A stretch of 64,000 bases of DNA, from the NCBI GenBank assembly GCA_008921705.1, contig VFFE01007859.1, positions 1,915,919 to 1,979,918 of the forward strand, read 5' to 3'. The stretch's first letter is position 1. The number at the start of each line of letters is the position of its first letter. Below, piece after piece: positions 34,271-46,344 of the stretch. The notes below the pieces were generated by a model, which saw only the letters and a list, made by a program, of their open reading frames with translations, was not told where the DNA came from and did not search any database. The translations under genes were made by a program, and so were the position numbers. This DNA comes from Burhinus oedicnemus. Its lineage: Eukaryota > Chordata > Aves > Charadriiformes > Burhinidae.

Positions 34271-35796
34271 TTTAATGCTGTGCATGTGGTGTCTCTTTGG
34301 TGTTTGAAAACACTACTTACTTAAATACAGAAAAAAACACTTCTGTTTGCATGAATAACATTTAAGCTGGTTCCATCTGAGGATACATACTCTGGGTTTC
34401 CATTTCACCCACACTGCCACAGCAGCACATAAAAGCGGTCAGTCTAATCATGCCAGGAAGCAGCACAGACACAGCATAGCAGGAGTCCTCCCTATTCAAA
34501 GAACTCAGTCTGACAATCTGCCTCCACCAGCCAATGACAACAAAGACCAAAGCCAACTAGCCCTCAGGAAAGTGATGTCTGATGGACCAGTCAAGCCTGA
34601 AGGAGGTGAGCAGAAAGACATGGTTAAGAAACCAACCACATCCCAAATCCTTCTTTCCATGTCTACTAATTCATTGCGAATTATTTATTTTACCCCTCCA
34701 TTAAGTGCTGTAAATGTTAACATGAAACAAGAACTCTGCTTGATTTTTCCACATAAGCGCATAAATCCATAATGAAAAACTGTGCTAAGAAACATTACAA
34801 AACAACAAACGTATGCACTTCCATTCCACTGGAGGACATAGACTTCTGTTGAAAAATGGTGTAGCTTTGCTCATGTTGTTGCCTAATAAAAGCATGCATC
34901 CAAGCTGGTCTGCTTAAGCATGATTGAATATTTCTTGTACTGTGAGAAAAACCTCATTGCACATTTTTGTTTCTAGAATTCTAATTGGGACATTAACAAT
35001 TCCTTTGTCCTCTCCCAATATAGTTGTTATTTCAAAAGTAAATAGCATAGATAATTTTTCAAACCGCCAGTGGAAAGGAAAGGAGTTTTGATCCATGTGT
35101 ACCTCAATCTCTTGATAACTTTCCTATCAGCCTCTTAAAAAAATTATTTTCTACCTGTAGGCACCTGTACGTCAAACCTAAATTCCACATATCATCAATT
35201 TCTCTCTTCATCACAAATAAAGAGCCAGAATCTCAGTTGGTTCAAATTGACACTGTTCTTTTGACTTCTAGAGCATTTTGCTTATTTCCATGGAATCTGA
35301 GGGATTATCCCAATAAATTTACAGACTCGACTCCCAGATCTTCTCTTGTGCTGTAATCCCTTCCCAAGCTCTCATGATTCATTGAAGGTTTTTCTGTCAA
35401 CACCATTGCACACCATAGACAATACAGTCTGGCTGAGAAGGTTATAGGAGAGAAAGAGGGAATGATACTTCAAAAAATATGCCCTAAAGGCAACAAGTCG
35501 TTAAGAGAACTAGTGTGAAGTTAAAACAGCTCATTAACAACGGCAAACTTAACAAATAATTTTAAACATTGTATTTAGAAATAACAAGTTCTTTCTTATG
35601 AAAGCTTTAAGAACTCTTCCATAAATACATCTATCTACACACGTGTGCGCATCCACCCACAGACGTATTGTCTTACTGTACAACTCAACTGCAGACACTC
35701 AGTTCAGGCAGAGGCCAGAGGATATCATGGTGCTAGCTCAGGCATCATGACTGAAAGGCACATCCTATTCCTGGGATATATACCATAGAAATCTAA

Positions 35797-36260
35797 TTCT
35801 GGAAGGAATATCCTATGAGGAGTGGCTAAGGATTTTGAGTTTGTCTAGTTTGGAGAAATGGAGGCTGAGGCATGACCTCATTGCACTGTACAGCTTCCTG
35901 AGGAGGGGAAACGGAGAGGGTGGTGCTGAGCTCTTCTCCTTGGTATCCAGGGATAGAATGTGTGGGAATGGTTCAAAGCTGCACCAGGAGAGGTTTAGTC
36001 TGGACATTAGGAAGCATTTCTTTACTGATAGGGTGGTCAGACACTGAAACAGACTTCCTAAAGAGGTGGTCAATGCCTGAAGCCTGTCAGTGTTTAAGAG
36101 ACATTTGGACAATGACCTTAGTAACATGCTTTAACTTTTTGTCAGCCCTGAACTGGTCAGGTAGTTGGACTAGATGATCATTGTAGGTCCCTTCCAACTG
36201 AAATATTCTATTCTATTCTATTCTATTCTATTCTATTCTATTCTATTCTATTCTACTCTA
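35797..36260 (+). mobile_element. CR1 LINE, 5'-truncated, sense to PCLO
   Basis: The sequence runs from AGGAGTGGCTAAGGATTTTG through the CR1 ORF2 end (GTTTGGAGAAATGGAGGCTG, then CACCAGGAGAGGTTTAGTCT and GGACATTAGGAAGCATTTCT) to GTAGGTCCCTTCCAACTGAA and the tail. All are standard CR1 3' landmarks in order. The frame is interrupted, so it is inactive. Instead of the usual ATTCTATG units the tail is a pure ATTCT pentanucleotide run. Confidence 0.94.
36205..36260. repeat. (ATTCT)n pentanucleotide microsatellite at a CR1 tail
   Basis: About eleven uninterrupted or near-perfect units of ATTCT, the last one changed to ACTCT. It begins exactly at the 3' end of the CR1 copy, so it grew from the element's own short tail repeat. 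Confidence 0.95.
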
Positions 36261-39200
36261 AATAACTCTTAGGATCTTTTGAGGTGTCGTGTCTGTAGAG
36301 ATTTATCATAAGTACTTGTAGTCCTGTGATGCCTTTTGGCATAGAAAAACAATGCTAAAACCTTCTGCTTGTGATATGAGGTTGAATTAGGGTTCACATA
36401 CACGTTTATACTAACGAAATAGCTAGGGTGTTGGCTTCAAGTACGCTTGCCACTGAACTGTTATGCTAGCTTCTTTACTTTTAAAATTGCAAAAAGGATA
36501 CGTATCGATATGCATTTGGCTCAGCAATATTAGAAGCATCATAGAGAGTTATGAGAATAAGAGACCACATTAATATCGTTAATATATAAGTGAGGTTAGA
36601 GTTACTATGAAAAGACATGGTACCTTTGTCTTTTTACTTCCTACAAATATACATAATGCATGGTCACCTACACAAAGTTTACAAGTCTGGTTTCAGATCA
36701 GTGAGAAGTTTTGGTTTCTTCTTATAGTACCAAAACTAGTTTGTCCTAATTTATTCATATGAGGTGGGCCAATAATTACCATTTTGTGGTTAATGGATCT
36801 CATGCATTTCAACAGGAACAAAAAGCAAGATTAGTTAATTGCAATTTTGTGGAGTATATAAGTAAAATAAGAAGAGACTATGGCCTTGAATAGAAAAAAC
36901 ACGAAAGATACTCAAAACAGCTTTCAATTTATGGAGCTCTGTGCAGGAGAAGGAGGAGATGAAGGACGGAGATGTTTCCCTACTTCAAAAATTCTAAAAG
37001 TTAAGACTATTGTGAACAATGAATATTAGGGCATCATCAGTTTGCAAGTCCATTCCTACAGGGATGCTGCATGGTTGTGGTAACCACCCCCATTACAGCC
37101 TACTTTATTGACACGTGGAAAAGAACCCATTATGAACTGGTTTTATGGACTGGAACAGCCATCTTGGCAAGTTAGTAATTTTTTGTCACTGAATCTCAAA
37201 GCCCTTTATTAAGAAAGCCATTACGCATCATCCACAACATGATTATTATTATTTTTTACCACGGTTATTTCTCGGTGAATTTATCAGAGAACAGCATCTT
37301 TTAGAATAACTGTTTATTTTTTTTCAGCTGAAGCACACAAGGTAGTAGTAATCTAGCAAGATTTCCTCAAAAATGATGGGAAAAATTCTTTTCTGTGAGA
37401 CATCATCAGTTCTTCTCTACCTAAGAGAACCCTGAGAAAGAGCTTCCTTCTTTAACCTAGTCTCTCAAAAGCTTCTTTTTTTTTTTTTTTTCTTGAATTG
37501 GCACTTGAAAAAACCAAAACAAGAACCCTCAGTCATTCTTAAAATGCCCCAGACAAATCTTTCTCTACTTCTGACTCCTAGGACCTCTTTTCTGTTGGAG
37601 GTGTTTTGTCAGTTATTAATTGTATGTCTGATGAGAAGTAAAAAGGAAATCATAAACAAAAACAGGACCTGTGGTATACCTGTTATACTTTGTGAATGCA
37701 ACGGACTTGCATTAGTTTAAGTTTATTGCACTAAACTATATCTGTATTCATTTTAAACAGTAAAAAATGTATTTTAATCATCTATTTTAAGGTGAAGCTA
37801 CAACAGAAAACATTGGTCTTTGTTCAGCACCTTTGTAAAATCCAATATTCAGCTACAGCATTTAATTAAAAATAAACTCTGAAGTATCATTTCCTTGTTG
37901 CCTGTGAGAGATAAGAGTGTGATCTGCAAAGAAACCAACTGCATAATACACGTTCCCATCACACCCCTCTGTGAGGAAAAATAAAACTTCAGAGCCAACC
38001 TTTGAAAGCAGAAGGTGCAAGGGATCCAAGCAAGAGAGAGACAGCAGTGCCTGGGTTTGAGTTAATTTGATTTCATTTTTGTGAAAAATTGGAATCATTG
38101 CCAATTACACGTTCACATAAAATCAAGCACATTTCTTTCAACATATATCTGTGTATTAGGGTTTATCCACCAGATGAGTCAGTTTCAGAGACAGTGTAAG
38201 TCAGTCCACCTCCTTTTAAGTCAGTAATTTATCCCACAGAAGGATCTTTCCATGGAATTTACTTGGTAGGTCACATGTTTTAAATATAATAAATTATTTT
38301 AGAATTCTTCAGATATTTGAACACTTAGAGATACTCTAATGATAATTACCCGTTCTCTGGATATATGCATAGAAAACACTGTGTATCAGTTATATATTTA
38401 TTTACTGCTTTTATATAAAAGGCCTTTTCAAAGCCAGTTTATAGTTTTAAAAGAATGAACTAAATGCTTTAGTTTTAACAACTTCCAATACCGTGAATAA
38501 GAAAGACAAGGAACAGCAAAATTTCCCTTCAGCATCAGTGTGAGGTAGAAAGGTGCACCAGCTCTGCCTGACTAGAATAGAAAGTGTGAATAGAAAGTGT
38601 AGTTTCCAGTGAAATCAGAAGTACAGAGCACAAAAAAAAGATACTGTTCACCATATAGTTAGCATTTATCTACATAACTGGTCATTTTTTAAAGTACACA
38701 GTTTTATAGGGAGCTGTGGTCTCTACATGGATGTTTAACATACCTGCTTGACAGGTAAAATTCAATGGGCTTGTCCTTATTTGCAGAGGAAGAAGTGCCA
38801 GTTTTGGCCCAAAAGGTACAATGATTGTACAATGATAAAACATTTCCTTTATTACATCAGAATATCGAACGGCCAAAAAAAAAAAAAAAATATGACCAAA
38901 GAAGAGAATTTCTAGACAATTATTATGATTCTTCCTAGGATCTCTGGAGAACACTAAATTAATATTAAATAGCTAAGTAGGTGATTTTAAGCCTAACCAT
39001 CATTGTAGTCCTATGCATTTTTCTATCCTTTCAAACAGATGCTCATGAGAGAGAAGCTACAAGTCTATATGCTGTTGCTTGAACGTCATATGGTGATGGA
39101 TGTCATAGGCACCCCCTCTTTTATTTGGCACACATTAAAAAAACAAGCAAACAAGGAAACAACCTGCCAGGAGAAAAGCACTGCTATACTCTTCACCTGA

Positions 39201-42200
39201 ATCAGTTAGCAAATGTTGAAGATGCAGAGAAAATAGCATGTGTTTCAGTTAAGGGTCCAAACATACCTATTAAATTACTATTTAAGTTTCTACAGCAATT
39301 TCTGTCTATTTTTCCTACATTTTTTTACTCAATAATAGAAAAGTTTTTTTCAACCCCAAACCTCTGTGAATTTAAAATCACAACATTTTCTGAAAACCAA
39401 AATCTAATTCATGTACCCAGAACCTATTTATTTCTCCCATCTCATAGAGAACATTTCATCTTTTACAGTATAAACTTTCCACCATGACACAAAAGCTTTT
39501 CTGTGATACCCTAAGAGGAAATAACTTTCCAAATAGCTGTGTGTCAAGTGATTTTACTGGTCAGAGGGAGGTCTACTACCAGAGCTAATACTGTTAGCTA
39601 GAATATCTAGAGTAGACAGACTGCATCAGCATTTTCACAGTTGTGCCCAAATAAGCCTGTCAATTTACACCTCTCAAAGACCTCCGGTTTAAAACACTTT
39701 AGTTCAAAAGGCAGCATACCTGCTTTTAACTCACTCGGTCCAACAACTTTGACAAAGGTTCACTTAAGTGTCAGCATAACAGGTTAAAGCTACACAGAAA
39801 TGTGTTGTGCTGTATGTACCAAGATATTGCTAGCATTGTAAAATCCATGATACAGGTCGAGCCAGCACTGTGTCATTTAATTTCTAGCCACTTAGCTGGA
39901 AGAAATTAAAATCGACAGGAATTTTCTTTGTCACTAAGTTCTATTTACTGGCATTAGCAGCAGTGTGGAATGAAAGGAAATTGATTCCTAGGTTCTATAA
40001 ATCTTCTGAACTGGTTATGATTGTGGATTTAAATACCTGCTTATTTGGGGTCCCTTTAGGTCTATACCCATTTTCACACTTTTAATAGGCAATGCTATGT
40101 TTTAATTTCCTACAATAATTTAGGATGTTTCCTTCAGACTTTAAATAATTTACTGCCCAAAGCTGGTTTATGCCTCTACTTCACTAGTCCCATAGTCTCT
40201 TAATTTCCAAGTTAAATGGGCCTTCATGTTGCTCCAAATAACCCATTTCCAAGAATCATTATCAAAACAAGAACAGCTTGTCCCCACTCTCTGCAGATAG
40301 CAATAATCTGAGGCTGTCTTTTGAGTCTTGTTTCAGTCTAATAGCTGGCACATTTTGCTTTGGCTATTCCTGCTATTTACTCTTCCACCATTTTAAGCTG
40401 ACATGTAATTTCAGGAAATTGCTCAGATTCTTCATTTGATAACTCTTATTTCAAAAGTCTCTTAGATGGTAGCCTAACCCTACAGAGCACATGTAAGAAA
40501 ATTATTTTATCAGAATTGCTTTGCTGGGTAAAGAAATGTCACCATCACAGTTTAAGATGAGTGCTGTTCTGCCATTACTCACTTCAAATGGTAAATTGCT
40601 CTGTTAAGAGTTGTATTGAAATTTCACAAAATATCACTGCTCAGTGTGTGGTCAAAGCCATGGCTAATATACAAATGTGGCTGAAACGGGTGAGACCGTG
40701 GTCTAAAGTACTGTTCAATATTACGAAGAGTGAGGAAAAGAAACTATCAGAACTGACCTGAGGTATATGCCTTTGATCACTAGTTATTTATTTATCCCCA
40801 TTCTGTTGCCAGTTCACAAAAGATGCAGCTAGCTGTCCCAGCAACAGGGTTTTACACTGCAGAACCTTACGGAGCAAGCCTGAGCAGCGTTTGCTTTTAA
40901 TGCGAGCAAACCCTTCATAAAAACAGGTAAACTGGCATTTGGGGACAGTTCGAGGTTGGAGCACTTGAAACACAAGGCGACTGAGAGTGAAGAGTAGACA
41001 AGCTTCTGCCAGAAGACAGTGTGACATGCCTAGTCTGTTGGTCAGCAGATAACTATCCAAAGCAGAGCAGTGATTGCACCTGCTCCCATGGGTTTGCATC
41101 TCTCTGAGAAGACTCAGCATGATGCTATCAGCCCTTTTTGTCACCCAGGGTTTCTCATAAGACTGCCGGTTATGAAGAACGATTTCTTTTCAAGCAGTTA
41201 GAGGCAATCCTGAATGCATACTCAGAAGCGTTTGTCCCTCCTCCTGTTTGGTTTACAAATAAAACCATCTTTCCCAATGTGTTTTGACAGTTGTATTTCT
41301 GCTTCTAGACAGGTACATGAAAAGGGGAACATCTACAATTTAATCCCCAGGAGTAAGTTCTGCTTGAGTCTGTTCTTTTATCCACAGGAACCACAGAACA
41401 GCATAGTCCCATTTTTCAAATTTAAGTCTTTAAAAATAAAAACAAAAGTCCCTTCACTGTAGAAGAATGGCTGGAGTGGCTGGCAGTGCCGGATTGTTTC
41501 TGTTTTGCTGCTGACTGATTTGACAGTTCATTGCTATAGGTCTTGTGTGAATTATCTCTCTCCCTTATGCTAGTTTTTTAAAAAGCATCTTCTCTGTGGT
41601 AGAAACAGACTTTTCTGAAAGATTAAGTGGAATCACACGGCTTCCGTTCTTTCCTTTCTTATTGATTTTAATACAATATTTTCTTTATACTAAGGCATAC
41701 TTACGTGTTTTCCTTGATTAGAAAAGTTGGTTTTCTATCTGGGTCCATAAGCCAAAGCATAAGCAAAAGCATACTTTTACCATAGATGCATCCAACTAAT
41801 ATTGTTATAATAATAATTTAAAAAAATAAAAACAAAAAAATGGAGCTAAAAGGGCAGGTCAGTGCAAGCCTCAATTTTCTTGAATCAGCAATTCTTTTCC
41901 AAGAAGGCATAAGGGAATATGTGGTTGAATACCATTCTGTTGAAGGAAAAGTCTTTTTTTTAATTTTATTTTTGTAAACAATACAGAGTACAAAAGGTGT
42001 CAGTTTAACCATTATAATTTTTTTCTTTGGAAACCCCAATTCTACACCAGGAATAACATTATGATCCACTTTTTTAGAATCTGAAAGAATTCCTGTAAAC
42101 AATCAAGAACTCTTCCAACTCATTTATATGTTATTCAATAGAATGGCTGAACCGAAACTTCTGCTTATGCCAGCCCATACAACAGACAGTACAACAGTGT

Positions 42201-45200
42201 CACTCAGAGGCAGCATTAACACCACATTGCTAGCTACTAAATATGACATGTCTACCCATCAACACACCTTCCAAGTAGAGAACATTTCATCTCACTGGGG
42301 AACTACCAGCTAAACCAGGATTAGCAGATGAAAATGAAATCAAGCTACAAGAGTAGCTTTGTGTAATAAAAAATTCTGTGCAGTCTTTCAGAGGAAGCAT
42401 CTCATATTAGAGTTTTAAACATTCATTTCCTCTGTCTATTCTTCATAGCCCAATGGCTGGACAGCCCAGACATCACTCAAGTTACAATCCTTAAAAAGTA
42501 CCAAGCACCTGATAAACTGCATAATGAGCTAATGGAGACGGAGCTGGAGGAGGGAAGGGATATCGCCTCTTTCCCAGAAAGAGGCCAAATGATGATGTTG
42601 GGTAATGATCTTCAGTTAAGCTTAGTCTCTTCCATTTGCTGAGGCCTGAAGAGTCTTTTCTTTCTTCTAAAAATGGAAAGATTTCAGGATCATATATAAC
42701 TGACAGCAAGACCTTGCATATGGGAAGTATTTAAAAGTTCGGGGTTTTTTACTAAGAACCAGGAAATAATTTGAAGAACCAAAGGGCAAGGAAGCAATGA
42801 AACACAGCACTTCCGTGCTCTGGATACTTAACGTTCAAATGATGGCAATTGCCTTTGCCCAGGTTTCTATTCAGATAAATGTTGTACATTTAAGTAAAGC
42901 AAGACTACACCTTGTAGTATCAGGCACCTCTGTGACAGCAGAAGAGAATATCCAATCTTCAGACCAGAGTGAATCCTTACAAAACTATTCAACTCTCTAC
43001 AGACTAAGGCACCTCCTGCCAGAACTTTGACATCAAAACCTGAGAACTTAGACATTTTTTAGTGTAGGCAACTGTAAGCAGAAGGACTGTAACTCAGAAT
43101 TGAACCTGCCCTAATCTCACTTTAGCTACTTGTCCTTTATGTGGATAGGAACCCAATTAGCCAAGCAAGGTGGTAATTGCTCTGACACTTACAGGGCTTC
43201 ACAGACCTTACATAGGCTAGTAAGACTAGAGGAGTACCACTGTGAACTCAGCCTTTCTTGATAAAGTTCTTAGGACAATGTTTGCATTTTTATAAAGAGA
43301 AAGGGCAAGACTGCAAATGAATGTGCAAACTAGCCCCTTGCACATGAGAGCAGGGAACAAGTTCTAACTCTCAACTTAGAGTATAAATCTAACCATGGTT
43401 ATTCTAACTCTTAGACAAAATATTGCCTGGCAGCAGGCATCAGCCCATCTTCAGAACTTGGAAGTTTCCTATATAACCAGCAGCAGAAGCTCAGAGGTCT
43501 AGATTTATCTATAAAAATATAGATATATAGAAAATGTGGGTGTCATGAGTTATGGAGGAGTTCTCTGTATCCAGATTCTTAATTTGTCACAAAATCAGCT
43601 GTAAATTTGCGGATTTCATCTCTTGTCGCAAACTGATGCTGTAGTTCATTACTTTCATAGAGCAGACGGGAAAAAAAAAAAAAGAGTAACATTGAACTTT
43701 AGAATTTTCAAAATCCAGTCCTGAATCTAAACTTGGACCCATTATAACCATTCACCAAGAGATCATAAGGGAAAAAACATCAATATAGGAAAAGATGTAA
43801 ATTAGTGAAAACAGTAGAGAAACTAAAAATACAGCATACTGAGTGTATTATCAGGATACAGCTGTTTCAAAAGAAACTATGTTTTGATTATAAATAGATG
43901 TAGCAAAACTTCTAAGCCATGTATAAAGGCTTAATTCAAGCTCTTCTGGCTTAAACTAAATTCTAGGTTCTTGCTGGTTTTAGAAATCCACCAGTTAAGA
44001 TATAAGAAATCACTTCAGGCAGTAGCTTTTACAGCAAAGTCAATAAAAATAAGAGCTCAGATATGAACCACCCTTTCAGCCACATATGTTATGGTGGAGA
44101 CGTATGCTACACTAAGCAAATTCGTGCCTTAGGGAAGGACTAAAGACACGTTTTTGTGCTGGCACAATACTGTCTCGGCTTCCATGGTTTTTGCAGATGT
44201 GTGGCTTTCCTGATTATTCTCACCTGGGAGGCATTTGTCATGCCATGGCAAAGAAACCCCAACCCAACCCAAAGAAACCCTCAAAATCCCAAACAACAAA
44301 CATCAGAAGTCATACAGGTCACACAAACACTATGAGAACTGAGGTTATGGATTATTTTGGGGCCGGCATGAGATAGCCCTGATGCAGGCTGCTGAATACA
44401 GGGCAGCTGGCAATAATGTGCTGTAAAGGAGAGCTTGACCTCTCTTCTCTGAAATCTCACTCTTGCCCAACATTTCGCAACAGCAGTTCCCTGACATGTC
44501 ACCATAGTCATAGGAATTCCCTCACAGTACCACAAACTGGAAGTGATAGAGCAACCGCTTCTCACAGCTGTCGGAACAGGACACGCTGCTGTGCTCTGGC
44601 TCTCGGGGCTGGTAAAAACATGGGTGGTTTTCTCTCCAGATGAGATACTGAGGGTATCTGTTAATAACAGTAAGATTTTACAGTTTATTAATTTGTATTA
44701 ACATCCAAGAAGATAGCCTGTGATCAGTGTTTAAAATCATGAAATAGAGCTGAAGAATATTTTTGTCTGAAAATAATTTAGACTGACAGATTCCTTCTGT
44801 GGCTGTGGGCAATAGTGAAACAGAGGAAGCTAGCAGAGTTTTTAGAGAGTTATGTGACAGCTCGGTTTAGCAGTGAAGAATCATTTTGCAGAGTAAGAGT
44901 TCTGTCTTAACTCACGGTTTGGCCCAAGGATTGATGATATGTGAATTGCTTCATTCCCCTCTTCTACTTTCAATTATTAATCTGTTTTTGCAGCTCGGTC
45001 CCACATCAGGCAGCATGCAGCAGTCTTCACTGAAAATATTACGCACTCAAACATAAATAATAATGGTTGCCAGTTTAAGGCAAGCCACCACTGGGGCTCT
45101 GGCTCTTATTTGAAGTAATTTCCATTTAGATATTTGACTAATTTCTTCTTTAAAGAAGAATCTCTTTTAACTGCTTGCATTAGAGTTTCACAGTTCACCA

Positions 45201-46202
45201 GAATAACATAAAACCTCATTAAGTCTTCACAGAAAAATAACCTTACAAAAAAGTATTTTTATCTTCAGTATATATGCTCAGTCATTTGGAACAGATGAAA
45301 TATGACAATAGTAGATGTAGTAGAGGACATGTAATAAAAAAATTCTAAAAATATGTATTAATATTCCCAGACAATTGTGTAATTCAATGTGAGAATAGCT
45401 ACTTTATTGTTCCTGTAATAATTATTACATGTAATGTCACTGTGTCCTTTTTTGTTTATATTTCTCAACTGGCTAAAGGCTGAATACTGGAAGATTTGTT
45501 CATGTAGTACAACAACCAAAACACAAAATAAAGCATCTGAAGAAAAAATAACATATGCTGGTGTACATTTTCTACACCAAATGGTCTTAAACAAGATTAG
45601 GGCAGCTCCCATCAAAATACGTGCATTAAAATTCTAGGCATGTTGTAAGAGAGATCCAGATGGGTAGGAGCAGTTGAGAAATATAATGCAGTAGCTGTGT
45701 TACGTCTGAAGAGGGGTGGAGGTCTTCATACAGTCTCTGTGACTACAGACGGTGTACCTATATTTCCTTTCAGCTTCCTCTCCTCAAAATCACCAAATGC
45801 AAAGAACGTTTCATGAGGAATATGAGGAAGGCCCACTGGGACTTTCATTTTTACAAGATTACCATATGAAATGTTTCACATGAATAACTGGTTTTCTGTA
45901 ACTTTAATCAGAAAAGCAGTGTTAATCAATCTAACCCATTCTTTTTTTCCTTCAGGCTGTTGATTTGAACTGTTAACATGGCTGGAGAAAAAATATGGTG
46001 GTATACTATTTGGTTTAGAACACCTTATTCTATGTGAAAATAAACATCATCTGCAAAAGATGATAATGCAATACTGGAATGTAAAATGAAAAACTGAAAG
46101 TGTTTGCAGCATGTGATTTTGATAAATTACATTTTTTCTTAACGTGGATGGTACTGATGTCTTACAAGGTTTTTGGTAACCCACTGTTCCTGCCCTGTAC
46201 AG

Positions 46203-46344
46203 CAAGGTCTACTAATCACCGACCTGCAGAAAGTTCTGTCTCCACTGGCTCGTCAGCCAGTAGTTTTGGCAGTGGATACAGCATGGATAGCGAAGGCAGC
46301 AGCAGTGCCACAGGAGAGAATAATCTATTTCCCATCCCAAGAAT
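46203..46344 (+). CDS. PCLO: Piccolo exon: Ser/Gly-rich linker before C2B
   Basis: A 142-base exon. With the carried-over A it reads [23 protein letters not shown] then [20 protein letters not shown] and LFPIPR, ending with two bases (AT) completed by the next exon to Ile. [14 protein letters not shown] and NLFPIPR are strong Piccolo markers of the segment between C2A and C2B. It is low-complexity and likely disordered. The acceptor is CCCTGTACAG and the donor GTAAGG; read-through would stop at once (ATG TAA). The residues at the exon junction (RST) differ from the Lys-Pro-Pro I recall for mammals. Confidence 0.94.

Larger units (their letters stand above)
33184..46202 (+). other. PCLO: PCLO intron, 13 kb (long-form transcript)
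   Basis: In the long transcript this whole stretch is intron. It contains the candidate short-form 3' end (to about 34270), a sense CR1 copy with an expanded ATTCT tail (35797-36260), a T16 run at 37476-37491 and A-rich runs near 38874 and 43671. Open frames at 39125-39487 and 40788-41144 are the longest, but show no domain or codon bias that I recognise. A second AATAAA with weaker context is at 34885. The intron ends CCTGCCCTGTACAG. Confidence 0.85.

Noticed and set aside
35813..36177. Open frames on both strands near 36 kb
   Set aside because: All lie in the CR1 copy and follow its conserved wording; not separate genes.
39125..39487. 120-codon open frame on the + strand
   Set aside because: No recognisable domain, biased to Phe/Lys/Asn as AT-rich intron translation is, no splice or promoter context; chance frame.
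40788..41144. 118-codon open frame on the minus strand
   Set aside because: Cys/Leu-rich but matches no family I know, no paired exons on the minus strand; could only be revived by a database match or transcript.
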